Positions 34,510 through 45,480 of a stretch of DNA of 64,000 bases are shown here, one piece after another (position 1 is the first letter of the stretch; every line of letters starts with the position of its first letter). Origin of the DNA: Ceratothoa steindachneri (Eukaryota; Arthropoda; Malacostraca; Isopoda; Cymothoidae); the NCBI GenBank assembly GCA_963969495.1, contig OZ018321.1, positions 105,676,066 through 105,740,065 on the forward strand, given 5' to 3'. The notes under the pieces are model-generated. The model was given only the letters and a program-made list of their open reading frames with translations. It made no database searches and was not told the DNA's origin. A program made the position numbers and the translations under genes.

Positions 34510-36326
34510 TATCTACATTCTCTCCCTTATCTACTTGATCTGTTACAAACTCCAGAAAGTCTAGTAAGTTAGTCAAACATGATCTACCTGATCTAAACCC
34601 ATGCTGAGCATCGCTGATTAACCCCTCCCTCTAGATGTTGGCAAATCCCTTTTTTAACTATTTTCTCAAGAATTTTACAGACTACAGGAGTTAGGCTAAC
34701 CGGTCTAAAGTTATTTGGATCCTCTTTACTACCCTTCTTGAAAATGGGGACTACATTTGCTCTCTTCCAATCATCGGGTATTTCTCCATATTCCAATGAC
34801 CTAGTATATAACTTGTCCAGAGCTATTGAGATACTTTCTACCCCTTCTTTAAGTATCCTAGAATGAATATTATCAGGGCCGGAGGCCTTGGTAGTATCTA
34901 AATCACCTATTAGTCCTTTTATCATCCTCTGATCCACACAAATGTTAGTAAACACCTCTTTTCCTGACCTATGAGTACTATACATAGGACTATTTAGTTT
35001 CTCTTTTGTAAATACTGATGCAAAATGACCATTTAGTACCTCAACTATTTCCTCATCAGTTTCTCTCACAAACCCTTCATATTTGATAGGTCCTATTTTA
35101 ACTCTGCCAGACTTGTTATTAGTTTTATAGTAACTAAAGAACTTTCTAGGATCTTTGTTGCTATCCTGAGCTAATTTAATTTCTGACACCCTTTTGTTCT
35201 TCTTTATAATCTTATTTAACTCATTCCTAGCCATTCTATAATCACTTAAATTTTGAATATTATTTTGTACCTGTAATTTTTTATATGCCCTTTTCTTCTC
35301 TGAAATTTTTCTAGCTATCTCCTGATTCCACCATAATGGTTTCCTACTTTTGTTCCTAATGGTCTTCATTGGGATACATTGTTCTTGGACTACATTTATT
35401 ATATGCTTGAAAGTATCCCACATCCCATAAGCATTTTTACCTCTGAATTCTATATCCCAGTCTACCAAATTTAGCAAGCTTCGAAGTTTTACATAATCTC
35501 CCTTATGAAAATTTGGAACTTTTACAGCATTCTCGGTTATTTTACCCTTCTCAATTCCCAAGTTAAAACGAACTATCTGATGGTCACTATTTCCCAATGC
35601 TTCCCCAACAGTCAATTCTTGAACTAAATGATCACTGTTAGAAAGTACTAAATCTAATATATTGTCCCCCCTCGTTGGCTCATTAACAAATTGATTCAAA
35701 AAATTATCCTCAAAGCATTCTATGAACCTGCCACTTGTTCTATCCCTACCTATCATATTTTTCCAGTCCACAGAGTTTAAGTTGAAGTCCCCAATAATAA
35801 CTGCATCTGTTTCACATCCCTTACTTATTTCCCTTATCATTAGTTCATCTATATCATCAGTCTGCCCAGGTGGCCTGTAAAAAGCTCCCAAATGCACCAT
35901 TCTATTTTTACTGAACCTAATATCTATCCAAAGTGACTCAACTCCATCCTGCTTTATTGAAGTATTTAAACTTGAAACAATGTTGTTTTTTATATAGATA
36001 ATTATTCCTCCACCAATCCTACCTGTCCTTTGACTAATGTACATATTATAGCCCTGTAAATCAAATTCACTTATAGTGTCACTAAATTCTATTTCATTAA
36101 CCCATGATTCAGTAACGCATAATATATCTATATCCTCATTGCTAATATAACTAAATAGCTCATCCTTCTTGTTTCTAAGACTACGAGCATTTGTATAGAA
36201 ACAATTTAACCCCCCTATCCCTGAAGCACCTCTTGAAACTTGAATGACCTCACCTCTATCGCCTTGGAACCTATTTCTGTTATCTGCCAAGTCCATTCTA
36301 CTTTCAGTACTATAATGTCCTCTCAT
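34510..36326 (-). pseudogene. CR1-b ORF2, endonuclease and first half of RT
   Basis: This part is open from ATG 36326 for 577 codons. The endonuclease (NCFYTNARSLRNK, ESWVNE, YRPPGQ, IIGDFNLNSVDW, GNSDHQIV) and the early RT (KPLWWN, TTKASGPDNIHSR, VVPIFKKG, NFRPVSLT) are complete. A one-base shift near 34630 throws the last residues out of frame before QHGFRSGRS-like sequence, shortly before the Tc1 insertion at 34507. Confidence 0.9.
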
Positions 36327-36349
36327 AATTCCCTGACCACTATTAGTAT

Positions 36350-37504
36350 CTAGTTTCCCGCCCGCAAAGACCTAATAACACGATCATACTCCTCCCACAA
36401 CACATCTACCCCCCTCCTACTCAAATGCAGTCCATCCATCGCATACATTTCTTTCATTCCAACAAACCTATCCCACACATCCACAAACATGACACCTTCC
36501 ATCTCACACATCCTCCTCACATAATCATTCAGCCCAATTGCACGAGACATCCATTCTACCCCAACATCCATTCTTGGAAGCACACCTGTCACAACACCTT
36601 TCATTCTACTTTCTTTCACCTTTTCAATCAACCTCTTGTAGCTCTCACGTAACTCACATGCACCCACTTTCTTCACATCATTCACTCCTACATGTGTAAT
36701 CACAACCGCATCCCTTGCACAGCCAGACACCAGTTCCTCATACCTATCAGACAGATCTCTCACTCCAGCACCCGGCAAACACACCCTCAAACCATTCAAT
36801 CTACTTGCATTCAACTTCCTATCTAAATATCTAACTCGCGAATCACCCATCACAAGCACTTCAGTCAGACTCCTATTCCTAACCCCCACAGACCTAACTC
36901 CATCCCCACTCCTATTCTCATTCAAACTACCAGTCACTCTACCTCCACCCCCACCCCCATCAGTCATATCACTTCCAGTTACTTCCTCTCTTAGGGCACT
37001 GAATCTATTAGTCAAGCTAATAGGTTCTGTGTCCCTCTGACTCACACACCTATTCTCCCCCTGGCTAACCACCTCAACAGAGGCAACCCTATTCTCACAA
37101 AGAACAGGAGAAGCCTCCCTAGCTTCATGTTTCCTAACCACTCTCCACTGTCCCCCATCCTCACTAGGCCTATTTCTAACTAATCTAAGGGGGCTAACTT
37201 CACTAGAACTATCATATCCTACCTCCTCCACCGGCCCTCTACCTTCACCTGAAACATCTAACTGGCCTACCTCACCACCTAACCTATTCCCAAATCTAGG
37301 CCTAACACTAAGTTCCCTCCTGAGCTCAGCAACTAACCCCTCCAGCCTACATATCCTGTCTAAATCCTGCCTTCTCATCCCCTCTAAATCTACAATGCAT
37401 TCACGCAGCCCACATACAACACATGTATACCCCTCACCTAATACACCACAACCAATGCATACATTCCGACACTCATGCTCACTTTCATCCCCAAACTCCA
37501 TCAC
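36350..37504 (-). CDS. CR1-b ORF1: zinc-ribbon and SGNH/GDSL-type esterase protein
   Basis: An intact 384-residue frame from ATG 37504. The N-terminal CIGCG and CVVCG pairs form a zinc-binding module, followed by a short coiled coil, a low-complexity Gly/Ser-rich middle, and a C-terminal esterase-like domain: MGDSRVRYLDRKL (Ser block), HVGVNDV (Asn block), DGLHLSRRGV (Asp and His). It is strongly similar to CR1-a ORF1 at the C-terminal half and divergent in the middle, so the esterase is the constrained part. Confidence 0.92.
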   Translation of the reverse strand: MMEFGDESEHECRNVCIGCGVLGEGYTCVVCGLRECIVDLEGMRRQDLDRICRLEGLVAELRRELSVRPRFGNRLGGEVGQLDVSGEGRGPVEEVGYDSSSEVSPLRLVRNRPSEDGGQWRVVRKHEAREASPVLCENRVASVEVVSQGENRCVSQRDTEPISLTNRFSALREEVTGSDMTDGGGGGGRVTGSLNENRSGDGVRSVGVRNRSLTEVLVMGDSRVRYLDRKLNASRLNGLRVCLPGAGVRDLSDRYEELVSGCARDAVVITHVGVNDVKKVGACELRESYKRLIEKVKESRMKGVVTGVLPRMDVGVEWMSRAIGLNDYVRRMCEMEGVMFVDVWDRFVGMKEMYAMDGLHLSRRGVDVLWEEYDRVIRSLRAGN

Positions 37505-37668
37505 TTATTCAAACAAAGAAAGAATTTAAGTAGCAATAAGAAAAAAAAGAAGAGCAACTTAGCTTTCGCTGATTGTGGTGAGAAAAAAAACAAACAAACT
37601 ATAGAAAAATCTGAAAAATAGATCAACAGACTGAGAGCTCTATAAAACACGTGCTACCTGTTTGAAGG

Positions 37669-38005
37669 GGAAAAATCGCATAGTCATCATCATTAAGGTC
37701 ATCTCTTCCTTCTTTGAAATGTTTCATCCACCTCAAAAGTGTTTCTATGTGGTGTAAACTCACCATAAACATACTGCAAAGAATGATAACAGCTCTGAAC
37801 GCAAAAGTTTGCTTTTCCATGGATAAAACAAAGTAATTTCTTGTAAGCACTCACTTGCTACTTAAAATGCATCAGAGGAATGAATGATGGTTTTGCAGGT
37901 ATCAGCACAAACAAATGATATAATCAAATGTGTTTTGACTTGAAAATTTCCAATAATCTTTAAAACTGAAGGCTTGCACCAAAACTTTTTGAAGATCCCT
38001 CATAT
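37669..38005 (-). pseudogene. DD34D mariner, N-terminal piece and end
   Basis: Minus-strand sequence encodes MEKQTFAFRAVI and, after divergent residues, LRWMKHFKEGRDDLNDDD, the N-terminal part of mariner transposase. It continues the piece at 31266-31680 across the CR1-b insertion. The likely transposon end is near 38003 (ATGAGGGATCTTCAAAAAG in minus orientation). The partner end on the far side was not found, so it is probably lost. Confidence 0.75.
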
Positions 38006-38497
38006 AACTTAAATACAATACTGGAAGCGTCTACGTCATTGTTACCTTCTATTCTATTTCACTTACCCTAGTTTTATTAATGCTTCCACTGTAAATGGAG
38101 CACATTCACACTTTCATATGCTTCATAGTGCAGATGAGCATGTCAATAATACTACTAAATTGATGCATTTGTAAGGTAGAATGAAGATCTAGATTGTATC
38201 AGGAAATTATTTTGGAAGGGAAGTGAGAAAGGTAAGAAACAAAAAGAGCTGTGTGAACATGTAAGAATGGAAGTGTAGGTAGGGGTTAGTTAACTTGCCC
38301 CAAGTATCATCCAGCAACCTCAATGAAATCTACTGACCACGACTCTGGATTGCTTACAAAGGTTTATTGCCCTATGTATCTCAATTTGTGCCAACTTCTA
38401 TTGACTTGAGACTTGATAGTAGTTAATCTTCCATGTTTAAAGTCAAGCTGATATGATTAGTTGTGATTTCTTTATAACATTTAATCTTCTTTTATAG
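38006..38497 (+). other. ATP5ME intron 1, last unique segment
   Basis: Unassigned intronic sequence leading to the pyrimidine-rich acceptor of exon 2. No gene or repeat seen. Confidence 0.6.
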
Positions 38498-38654
38498 ACT
38501 GGTAGATGGGTAGGTCTTATTGCTGGTCTTATCTATGGTTCAATGCATTTCAAGAGCCTTTCCAAGCAGGAAACACTTCGACGAGAAGAAGAAGCAAGAA
38601 TTGCTGAACTTCGCAAGGACGAAGTAGCCCGCGAACTTGAAAGAGCCCGTCAAG
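38498..38654 (+). CDS. ATP5ME: ATP synthase subunit e, coding exon 2
   Basis: The acceptor is TTTTATAG|ACT and the donor CAAG|GTAACA; 157 nt give 52 codons plus one base. It encodes the single membrane segment beginning TGRWVGLIAGLIYG, including the G-x-x-x-G motif through which subunit e pairs in ATP synthase dimers. A charged amphipathic helix rich in Arg and Glu follows. The leftover G combines with AG of exon 3 to give Glu. The assignment rests on domain order and motif match with the animal subunit e family. Confidence 0.93.
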
Positions 38655-38960
38655 GTAACATAACTACTTTATTTTTTAGAAATTAAGGTTTGTCCTATGA
38701 AATGCATCTGCTAGAATTTGCTACCTATTTGAAGAGTTTTGACAAGTGGCTAATACATAAATGACTTGTGCTATTTCTGTTCCTTTGTTCGGAAGTGGGG
38801 CAAAATCTGAGTTTACCATCCTTCCCATTCCTAATACTACAAAAAGTCTCCAGTTTTGACTACTTGTCTGTATCTTCCCCACTCCCCACCATTTTCCATT
38901 ACATCAGTTCTTTATCAACCTTTTTGCCAGGAATCACACAGTCCTTGGTCGGTTTGTGAG
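38655..38960 (+). other. ATP5ME intron 2, first segment
   Basis: Donor GTAACA, then unassigned sequence. Nothing recognised. Confidence 0.55.
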
Positions 38961-39354
38961 CTATAATTATCACTGTATCTTCTATAGGATTTAATTCAGG
39001 CTCTGTGCAGGCCAGTTATCACAGTATTTTCAGTATCCTAGAAGAAGTGCTTCGCCGCCTTTGCTGTGTATCATGGTGCATTGTTTTGCATGAAAACAGG
39101 CTTGTGTACTTACAATGTTCTGAAAGAAAAGACCTCATACTCCTGAAGAATATTCTTATATATTGCAGCATTTACTTGTTGTATACACAAATGACAAGAC
39201 TGACCCCAGAGCTTGAAAACATGCCCCACCCACATCATAATGCTACCACCTCCAATTTGACCATCTTTGACTTGTACAATGCCTTACATACCGCTTCCCA
39301 TTTGATCTGAAGAAATTAAATCTGCTTCCTTAAAAGACACCTTTTTGACATTCC
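38961..39354 (-). pseudogene. Decayed Tc1-like transposase fragment
   Basis: The minus strand gives GGGSIMMW (a usual GGGSVMVWG motif) and MQNNAPCYTAKAAKHFF (the second catalytic Asp block, with Asp changed to Asn), with stops and frame changes. It is a separate, older element from the Tc1 at 33098, and is interrupted on its left in the window by LTR-C. Confidence 0.65.
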
Positions 39355-39358
39355 ACAT

Positions 39359-40357
39359 TGTAGCGGTGGGATCGCGAGTCCCTAGCCAAAAGTTCCCGCC
39401 GCCCTGACAAGGTCCGCTCGGTGGTTCAAGAAGAGGGTATTGAGGAGAGAGAGTATTTTCTAAATTTAATTTAGAAACCGTAATTATAGCAAAATAATCA
39501 ACCCCAAATATTATATAACTCTCAACCTAAACCAAAATACATTACATATAAATATATAAATACAGTTGGCCTTACAATACTCTGGCCAACCACCAGACGT
39601 ATATATTTACCAAAAGGCCTTACATAAGATCTTGGCCACGCAAACGAATAATAAAACCAAGATATTGCGAAAGACGGGTGCACCCTTATCTAACTAATGG
39701 AGTGAGATGTGTTGGAGAAAGTGGGAGATGGATCACTTTCTGCGGGATTCTGAGGGGTCCAGGACTCGGTAAAGCCGAGGATTTTGGGTAGCTGGGATGC
39801 TTGTTGGTCCCAACTGCTGGGTCACAGTCGGTTGGACACTGCTTCAACCACTCCCTGGAGACTGGAAGGTGCTGGCCAAGGTCCACACCTTAGAAAATTG
39901 CCCCAAAAGGTAGGCGCACCTGCGAGGGTCAGGATTGGCTTCAGCCGTCTCCTAAAGCCAGATGTCGACGACAATCGGTACCACGGAACTGGAAAAGAGA
40001 AGGCACATTCAGTCACCTATTCACTGCCACACTCAAACATCTTTACTCCTAACTCATTCAACCATATCCACTCTCACACAATCTTCACTCACCTATCTTC
40101 CATCTAGGCGGCTCTTCCTTCCTCAGTCACAAACTTTACTTCCAAACTTTTACCTACACTTTCTAAAGAAAAATATTTGCTGAAAGAATCCGCCTAAAAA
40201 GAAAACAGGAGATGAATGGGGGAGCACAATAGAGATCCATCAAGTCTCCCCACACAAAGTAAAGACGGTGATCACACGATCCACACCCACACACATTCTG
40301 CAAAAGAAGAAAGAGATTAGACATAGGGGAGGGGAGGCGGACAACCAAACTACTACA
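39359..40357 (-). repeat. LTR-C 3' LTR
   Basis: Direct repeat of 47220-48219, starting at TGTAGCGG on the plus strand and ending CTACTACA. The two differ at roughly ten positions seen by eye (for example T against C in AGCGGTGGG and AGCGGCGGG). Confidence 0.95.
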
Positions 40358-40368
40358 TCCCTCCCAGC
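40358..40368 (-). promoter_or_regulatory. LTR-C polypurine tract
   Basis: In minus orientation the sequence GCTGGGAGGGA directly abuts the 3' LTR. GGTGA repeats lie further upstream. Confidence 0.75.
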
Positions 40369-40419
40369 TAAATTCACCTCACCTCACCTCACCATGTCTC
40401 AATCCCCATCTTCATTCAT

Positions 40420-40716
40420 TCACAATGCTTTCAACATCACCCAGTCATAGTCTTTCACTCTGCCTCTCCTCCTAGTCACAGGTCCATCAACTGTCTCTGT
40501 CATCTGTCGTAATGTCTCCTCATGTCTGTCCATGGCCCCTTCTCTATGTACTTCATCCACACACACATCCGACATTCCCTGACCAATCCCACTCAAATCC
40601 TCAACTAACCTCTCTACTACATCCATCAAACCTTCCCATTCTTTCATAGCATTTATCGACTCTTGTTCCAATTTCGCACTTATCCCATTTACACTCTCTA
40701 GCATAGACTCACTCAT
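40420..40716 (-). CDS. LTR-C 3' short open frame
   Basis: ATG 40716 overlaps the end of the pol frame by 8 nt (pol TGA at 40709-40711) and encodes 98 residues. It is Glu-rich and probably helical. Its last 25 residues, including VTRRRGRVKDYDW, resemble the basic Pol tail of other gypsy elements. It may be the true C-terminus of Pol reached by a shift, or a separate small protein. No membrane segment, so it is not an envelope protein. Confidence 0.6.
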   Translation of the reverse strand: MSESMLESVNGISAKLEQESINAMKEWEGLMDVVERLVEDLSGIGQGMSDVCVDEVHREGAMDRHEETLRQMTETVDGPVTRRRGRVKDYDWVMLKAL

Positions 40717-41830
40717 TCAACGGAAACTTACAAATACTGTACGTTCTATCATATACTCCATCTTGATCTTTCACAAACCCAGAAAACTCTCTCAAATCAC
40801 TCTCACCAAACTGTTCCATCCATTCATCCTTTCTCAACCGTTTACTCTTACGCTTCCCCCTTCGATGTTCAACTAACACTAACTGCTTCCCCTCTAAAGC
40901 ACTAGCTATATCATCCACCATTTCACAGTCTTCCATTCTTTCAGACAGATATTCATTCACTGGATGTTGCACCAAATATTCAGGAGGTTCACGCCACTTT
41001 CGCAACTGACCTTGATGCGCTCTACGTTCATCCAAACTTCCATCCTCTCTTTCACGAACTATCACATAACTTACCCCATTTGACCAAACCTTTCTTACTA
41101 CAAACGGACCTTCAAATTTCTCTTTCAACTTATCCACATTCAGTCTACCTTTTGTCTCAATCTCCTTTAGTACTTTATCACCCACAGAAAAACTCTCAAA
41201 CCTTTCATTCCCTTTTCTCCACAACTCACGATCCTTCTCACTAAGTCCCATATGTGGCCTAATCATTCGTTCAAAGTTCATCAAATACTTACATGGTGAC
41301 ATTCCAATCGCCTTATGCACTGTCATGTTATACGCCCAAAGCTCTCTTCCCAAACATTCATCCCATTCTTTCCCATCTTTCACCATCAATCGTAACATCT
41401 CACTCAAAGTTCTTATCGTCCTTTCAGCCAAACCATTCGCACTAGGCATATACAGCGTTGTTCGCACATGATCTATTCCCCATTCACTCAACATCTCCTC
41501 AAAAGCACGTCCTACAAACTCAGGTCCATTGTCACTCAACATTCGCACAGGCTTACACATGCACATGGGCAACATTCTCTCACTCACTTCTCTAGCAACA
41601 GTCAATGAAGATTTATTTGTCACAGGTGCAGCATACGCAAATTTGCTCTTATGATCCACCATCACAATCATCCCTACATACCCTCTTGCAGTCCTCGGAA
41701 AAGACACGCAATCGATCGCTACCATTTCAAAGGGTTCATTCACACTCAACTTTAATACAGGTGGGGCGACATACACTCTCTGATACTTTCTCTTCTGGCA
41801 TACTTCCACGTAGTCGCTACATCCACGCAA
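40709..41830 (-). pseudogene. LTR-C integrase
   Basis: About 373 residues in one open frame after a frame change at its N-terminus. The catalytic triad is present: AIDCVSF (Asp), LSDNGPEF (Asp), and AERTIRTL (Glu), with 35 residues between the last two. A C-terminal region follows with GPFVVRK and YVIV, like the GPF/Y module of gypsy integrases. The H2C2 zinc part precedes it in the other frame (VHDRFGHMGKNKLW near 41890). Integrase inserts the cDNA into host DNA. Confidence 0.9.
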
Positions 41831-43065
41831 ATCTTTCTAAAAAAGGGACTAAATATACATCCTTTCATACATTCCCACAATTTATTCTTACCCATATGTC
41901 CAAACCTATCATGCACAATCTTCACCATTCCAATCGTGCCACACACGGAAAACACCGGAATATATACATCCTCATCATCTATACATTGCACAAAATACAC
42001 TAAACCCTTGCACACTACAAACTTTCCAGCAAACCTTCTAAACTCTCTTAATATGCAACTCCATTCATTCACAGGAACACTGGTCATCACACTATCTTTC
42101 AATTCACGCACCATCGGACATGACTCTTGCATGCTCTCTATATCTTCAGCAGTCAACAGCTCTTCACTCAAATCGACACCTGCCACTCCTACAAATCCAG
42201 TTGAGCCTACAAGCTCACTCTGCAACTTCCCAACTGTTACACCATCTTTCACTAAACATTCATTACATACATCCACAGAAATCCTATTCTTACGCAGAAA
42301 ATCAATCCCAAACAGAAAACAATAAGGTAACTCATTCTCGCTTAGCACAACAAATTCATGCAATATATCATTCAACTTCCCCATGCTTACAGACAAACTC
42401 ACTTCCTCCCATGCCATAATACGTCCACTTCCGAGTCCACTTATCGAAACTGTCACACCTTTTCTAGAAACATTCCAACTCATATTATCAACATCACACA
42501 CAACTTTTGCATTCACCAAGGAAATTTGCGCACCTGTGTCAATCATTCCACAATAGCTCTTCCCATTCATAGTCAAGGTAACTTGCACTCTCTCTTCAAG
42601 TCCATGTTCACACATTATATTCAACACTTCGGTCTGTTCCACAAACACTTCTGCAGCATCCAAACCTTCATCTTCACTAACAGGAACAATTCCTTCGCAA
42701 ATGTAGTCAATCTCTCTTCTTACATAATTCTTTTTCTCAATCAGCCAATTATAATGCACACCACTCAAACATTGCAGATGCAACTCACATCCATTCACTC
42801 GGTCTACACCTTTACCACGATACATCACTGGCTTCTCCACACCATAATACACATATACTCTCACACCAAACAGCTTACTCACTATCGCTAACACTTCCTG
42901 AAACATCATCACTCCTGGCATACACATACTTCTCAAGTCTTTTCTTAACCTACTTGAATTTTCCATTCCCAATTGCTCTGGTCTCTTACACGCTTCTTCC
43001 ATAACCACCTTTCGTAATGCATTCACACTTTCTGGCACCTTTTCAAGCAATCCATCTTTCACCAA
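41752..43065 (-). pseudogene. LTR-C OTU-like domain, second retropepsin domain and integrase zinc part
   Basis: One open frame of 437 codons. Residues 1-110 complete an OTU-like fold that begins in the upstream frame at GDSMF (43112-43090): helices ending LRKVV, then MCMPGVMMFQEVLAIVSKLF, VRVYVYYG, and the terminal HYN motif (His codon 42754-42756). The position of the usual catalytic Cys is Ser (43098-43100), so deubiquitinase activity is doubtful. Residues 165-270 form a second aspartic-protease-like domain: MIDTGAQISLV (Asp codon 42538-42540) and later FLFGIDFL. The end carries the integrase H2C2 histidines. Domain assignment is by motif only. Confidence 0.75.
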
Positions 43066-43652
43066 GTCTCGTAAACCATAAACACACTTTCGAACATAGA
43101 ATCACCTCGACCATTACATTTTCTTCCAACAACTACACCTGCTGGCAAATACTCAGGATTTATGCTTACAGTCTCGCTCTCATTCAAACTACATGGCAAA
43201 CGTGACATCAAATCAGCAATCACATTCCTTTCACCTGGCAAATACTCAACCACAAAATCAAAATCCTCTATCGTCCTTGCAAGCCTACTATCAACTAACC
43301 TCATACGCTGCAAATACACTAGTGGCTGGTGATCTGTTCTCACTACAAACCGTACTCCATACAGAAATGGTCGTAACGACTTGAGACAGAATCTTAACGC
43401 AGCCAGCTCTCTTTCAATCGTTGAATATGCACGCTCTGCCACACTAAATGCCTTAGAAACATACGCAATTACTCGCTTTCTTTTAACTCCATTCACAACT
43501 TGATCTTGCATCAAACATCCACCCATCGAATGACCACTTGCATCCGTATACACTTCAAGCATTCCTGCATTTGTTCCATATGCTGGATATGCAAGTTCCA
43601 CATCTTTTGCAACTTCCGTTTTTAACTTTTCAAACGCTGCATTCATAGTCAT
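43059..43652 (-). pseudogene. LTR-C RNase H and start of OTU-like domain
   Basis: About 197 residues. VYTDASGHSMGG (first catalytic Asp), AERAYSTIERELAAL (Glu), RTDHQPL (Asp) and ERNVIADLMSR are the standard gypsy RNase H blocks. The frame then reads CNGRGDSMFESV, the opening motif of an OTU domain, before a frame change near 43075 moves to the next frame. Confidence 0.88.
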
Positions 43653-44609
43653 TCCACTTAATCACAGCACTCTTCTTTTTCCCAGTCCATACACTCAACG
43701 GTTTCATTACAAATGAACAATCTTTCATAAACTTTCTTCCAAACTCAACTAAACCAAGAAATCCACGCAACTCTCTGACTGCGGTAGGCTTAGGGAAATT
43801 CCTAACCTTTCCCACGAACTTCTCCGATTTACGCAATCCAACTGCACTCACCTTATGTCCTAAAAACTCAACTTCACTAGCAAACCATACACATTTAGAC
43901 AACTTCACTTTGACACCAACCTCTTCCAACTTTCTTAAAACATCATTCACCAAGGTCATATGTTCTCACTCATCACCAAAATATCATCCAAAAACACTCA
44001 TACATTCTTACACGGAAAACCACTCAACTCTACATTCATAGCACGCTGAAAAGCAGCTGGGGCATTCGCCAACCCAAAGCTCAGGTTTCTAAAATGATAA
44101 TGGCGCTTTGAGGTAGAGAACGCTGTAATAGGCCTACTCTCTTCAGCCACAGGCATCTGGTAGTATCTACGTACCAGATCCATCTTAGAAAACACTTTCA
44201 TTCCATACATACTGTACACACATTCAGACACAACACTCATAGGCAACTTGTCTTTCAACATTCGTTCATTCACTCTTCTATAGTCAATGCACAGTAGCAA
44301 ACGTCCATCTGGCTTTCGTACAGGTACAATCGGACTATTCCAGGCACTCACACTCGGTTCAATCACGCCAATTCTCTCTAATTCCTCACACTGTTCCTCA
44401 ATCTCTTGAGCCACAGGGGCAGGAAAATGACGAGGCCTTTGATAAATTGGCATATCATCGCTCAAAATTATTTTGAACTCAGGCAAGTGAGCATTGCCAA
44501 AGTCCTCATCCCCTTGACTCAAAGCACCTCTCCTATTCCACAACATCCTGTAAACTTTTTGCTTCTCACATTCACTCAACTTTTCTTCGAATTTCACTTG
44601 CTCAATCAA
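43630..44609 (-). pseudogene. LTR-C reverse transcriptase
   Basis: 44609-43998 carries the N-terminal RT blocks: QRPRHFP, ERIGVIEPS, SAWNSPIVPVRKPDGR, CIDYRRVNE, FSKMDL and FGLANAPAAFQRAM. A TGA at 43995-43997 stands four codons before the catalytic FLDD box (Asp codons 43983-43988). A one-base change near 43960 then leads to 43959-43630 with VGVKVKLSKC, FLGHKVS and LRGFLGLV. It joins the protease frame through a single TAA at 44613-44615. Confidence 0.92.
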
Positions 44610-44612
44610 ATC

Positions 44613-45452
44613 TTAATACTTCCAAACATTCGACGTTACACTCACGGAAAACACATTTGCGTTCACCACATGCATATCATTCTCCATATTCACCACTGTA
44701 TTTAACACACCCAATTTATCTCCCACTTGCACTCCTCTAAGACTCTTCCTTCGCAGATCAGGCCAAACTTGTATGCAGACACGCGGATCTTTTATATCAA
44801 TTATACCATCAAACACATGCACCACTCGCCTTAATCGACGGTTCACAGCACTACCATCCAAGACATAAATATTCCCATCATTCTCATTTATCTCGACATC
44901 CGAATTCCATCCAATCCTTACACTCAATGTTTCATTCTGCTTGACAGGCACACTCTCAATCGCATATACCTCCAGACCTTTCATGATGTTCACTCTCACA
45001 CTTCCATCTGGATTCACATACCATTGACATTTCATACTTCCATTCTTCTTACATTCAATCATCTCTAAATCCGGGTGAATCACAATACCATTCGCTTTCA
45101 AAAACTTATAACCTAATAGCATGTCATACTTCTTGTTTGCACCTTCTACAACACAAAATTCATCTTCATTCATCCGGACACCGGCAATCAAAACACTCTC
45201 TCTAAACCTTGCAACAATCGGCACATCCTGTTCACCTAATCCAGTCAAATGATATCCACGATCCTTAACTTCACTTACTTTCATTCCTACAAATGCTTCA
45301 TAGTACACCACATTCACCTTACATCCTGTATCAATCAATGCACTAACTTCTCGTTCTCCACACTTAATTTTAACACACATACACCTATTCACTCTCTGAC
45401 CCCAATTCACTCCACGATTTGACAATCCTTCTCTCACATTCATCACTTGCAC
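44613..45452 (-). pseudogene. LTR-C first protease domain
   Basis: About 279 residues. SALIDTGCKVNVV (Asp codon 45330-45332) is the retropepsin active site; LLGYKFL near residue 115 is the second conserved hydrophobic block. About 130 residues of unknown function follow before the RT. The gag frame ends at 45481 and this frame differs from it, so a gag-pro frameshift is possible, programmed or accidental. The frame is closed by a TAA, after which the RT continues in the same frame. Confidence 0.85.
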
Positions 45453-45480
45453 TCTAGAGAATTCCCCAGAAGGAACCCTC

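Larger units (their letters stand above)
31681..37668 (-). mobile_element. CR1-b: full-length CR1 with nested Tc1
   Basis: The 5' end at 37668 matches CR1-a. ORF1 is 37504-36350, ORF2 36326-32013, and the 3' region 32012-31681. A Tc1 element (33098-34507) interrupts ORF2. The 3' tail is doubled: 31681-31818 and 31819 onward each begin with the GGATGACAAAAGCCACAAGGG block. CR1-b lies inside a mariner. Apart from one frameshift near 34600 and the Tc1, it is close to intact. Confidence 0.9.

Noticed and set aside
39784..40107. Frame of 107 residues repeated at 47645-47968
   Set aside because: It is duplicated only because it lies in the two LTRs of LTR-C; no motif.
40420..40716. Envelope gene downstream of LTR-C pol
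   Set aside because: The frame has only 98 codons, no signal peptide or membrane segment, and resembles a Pol tail.
41605..42891. Plus-strand frames rich in His, Thr and Ser over LTR-C
   Set aside because: They are antisense shadows of the minus-strand pol; the composition is that of complementary coding sequence.
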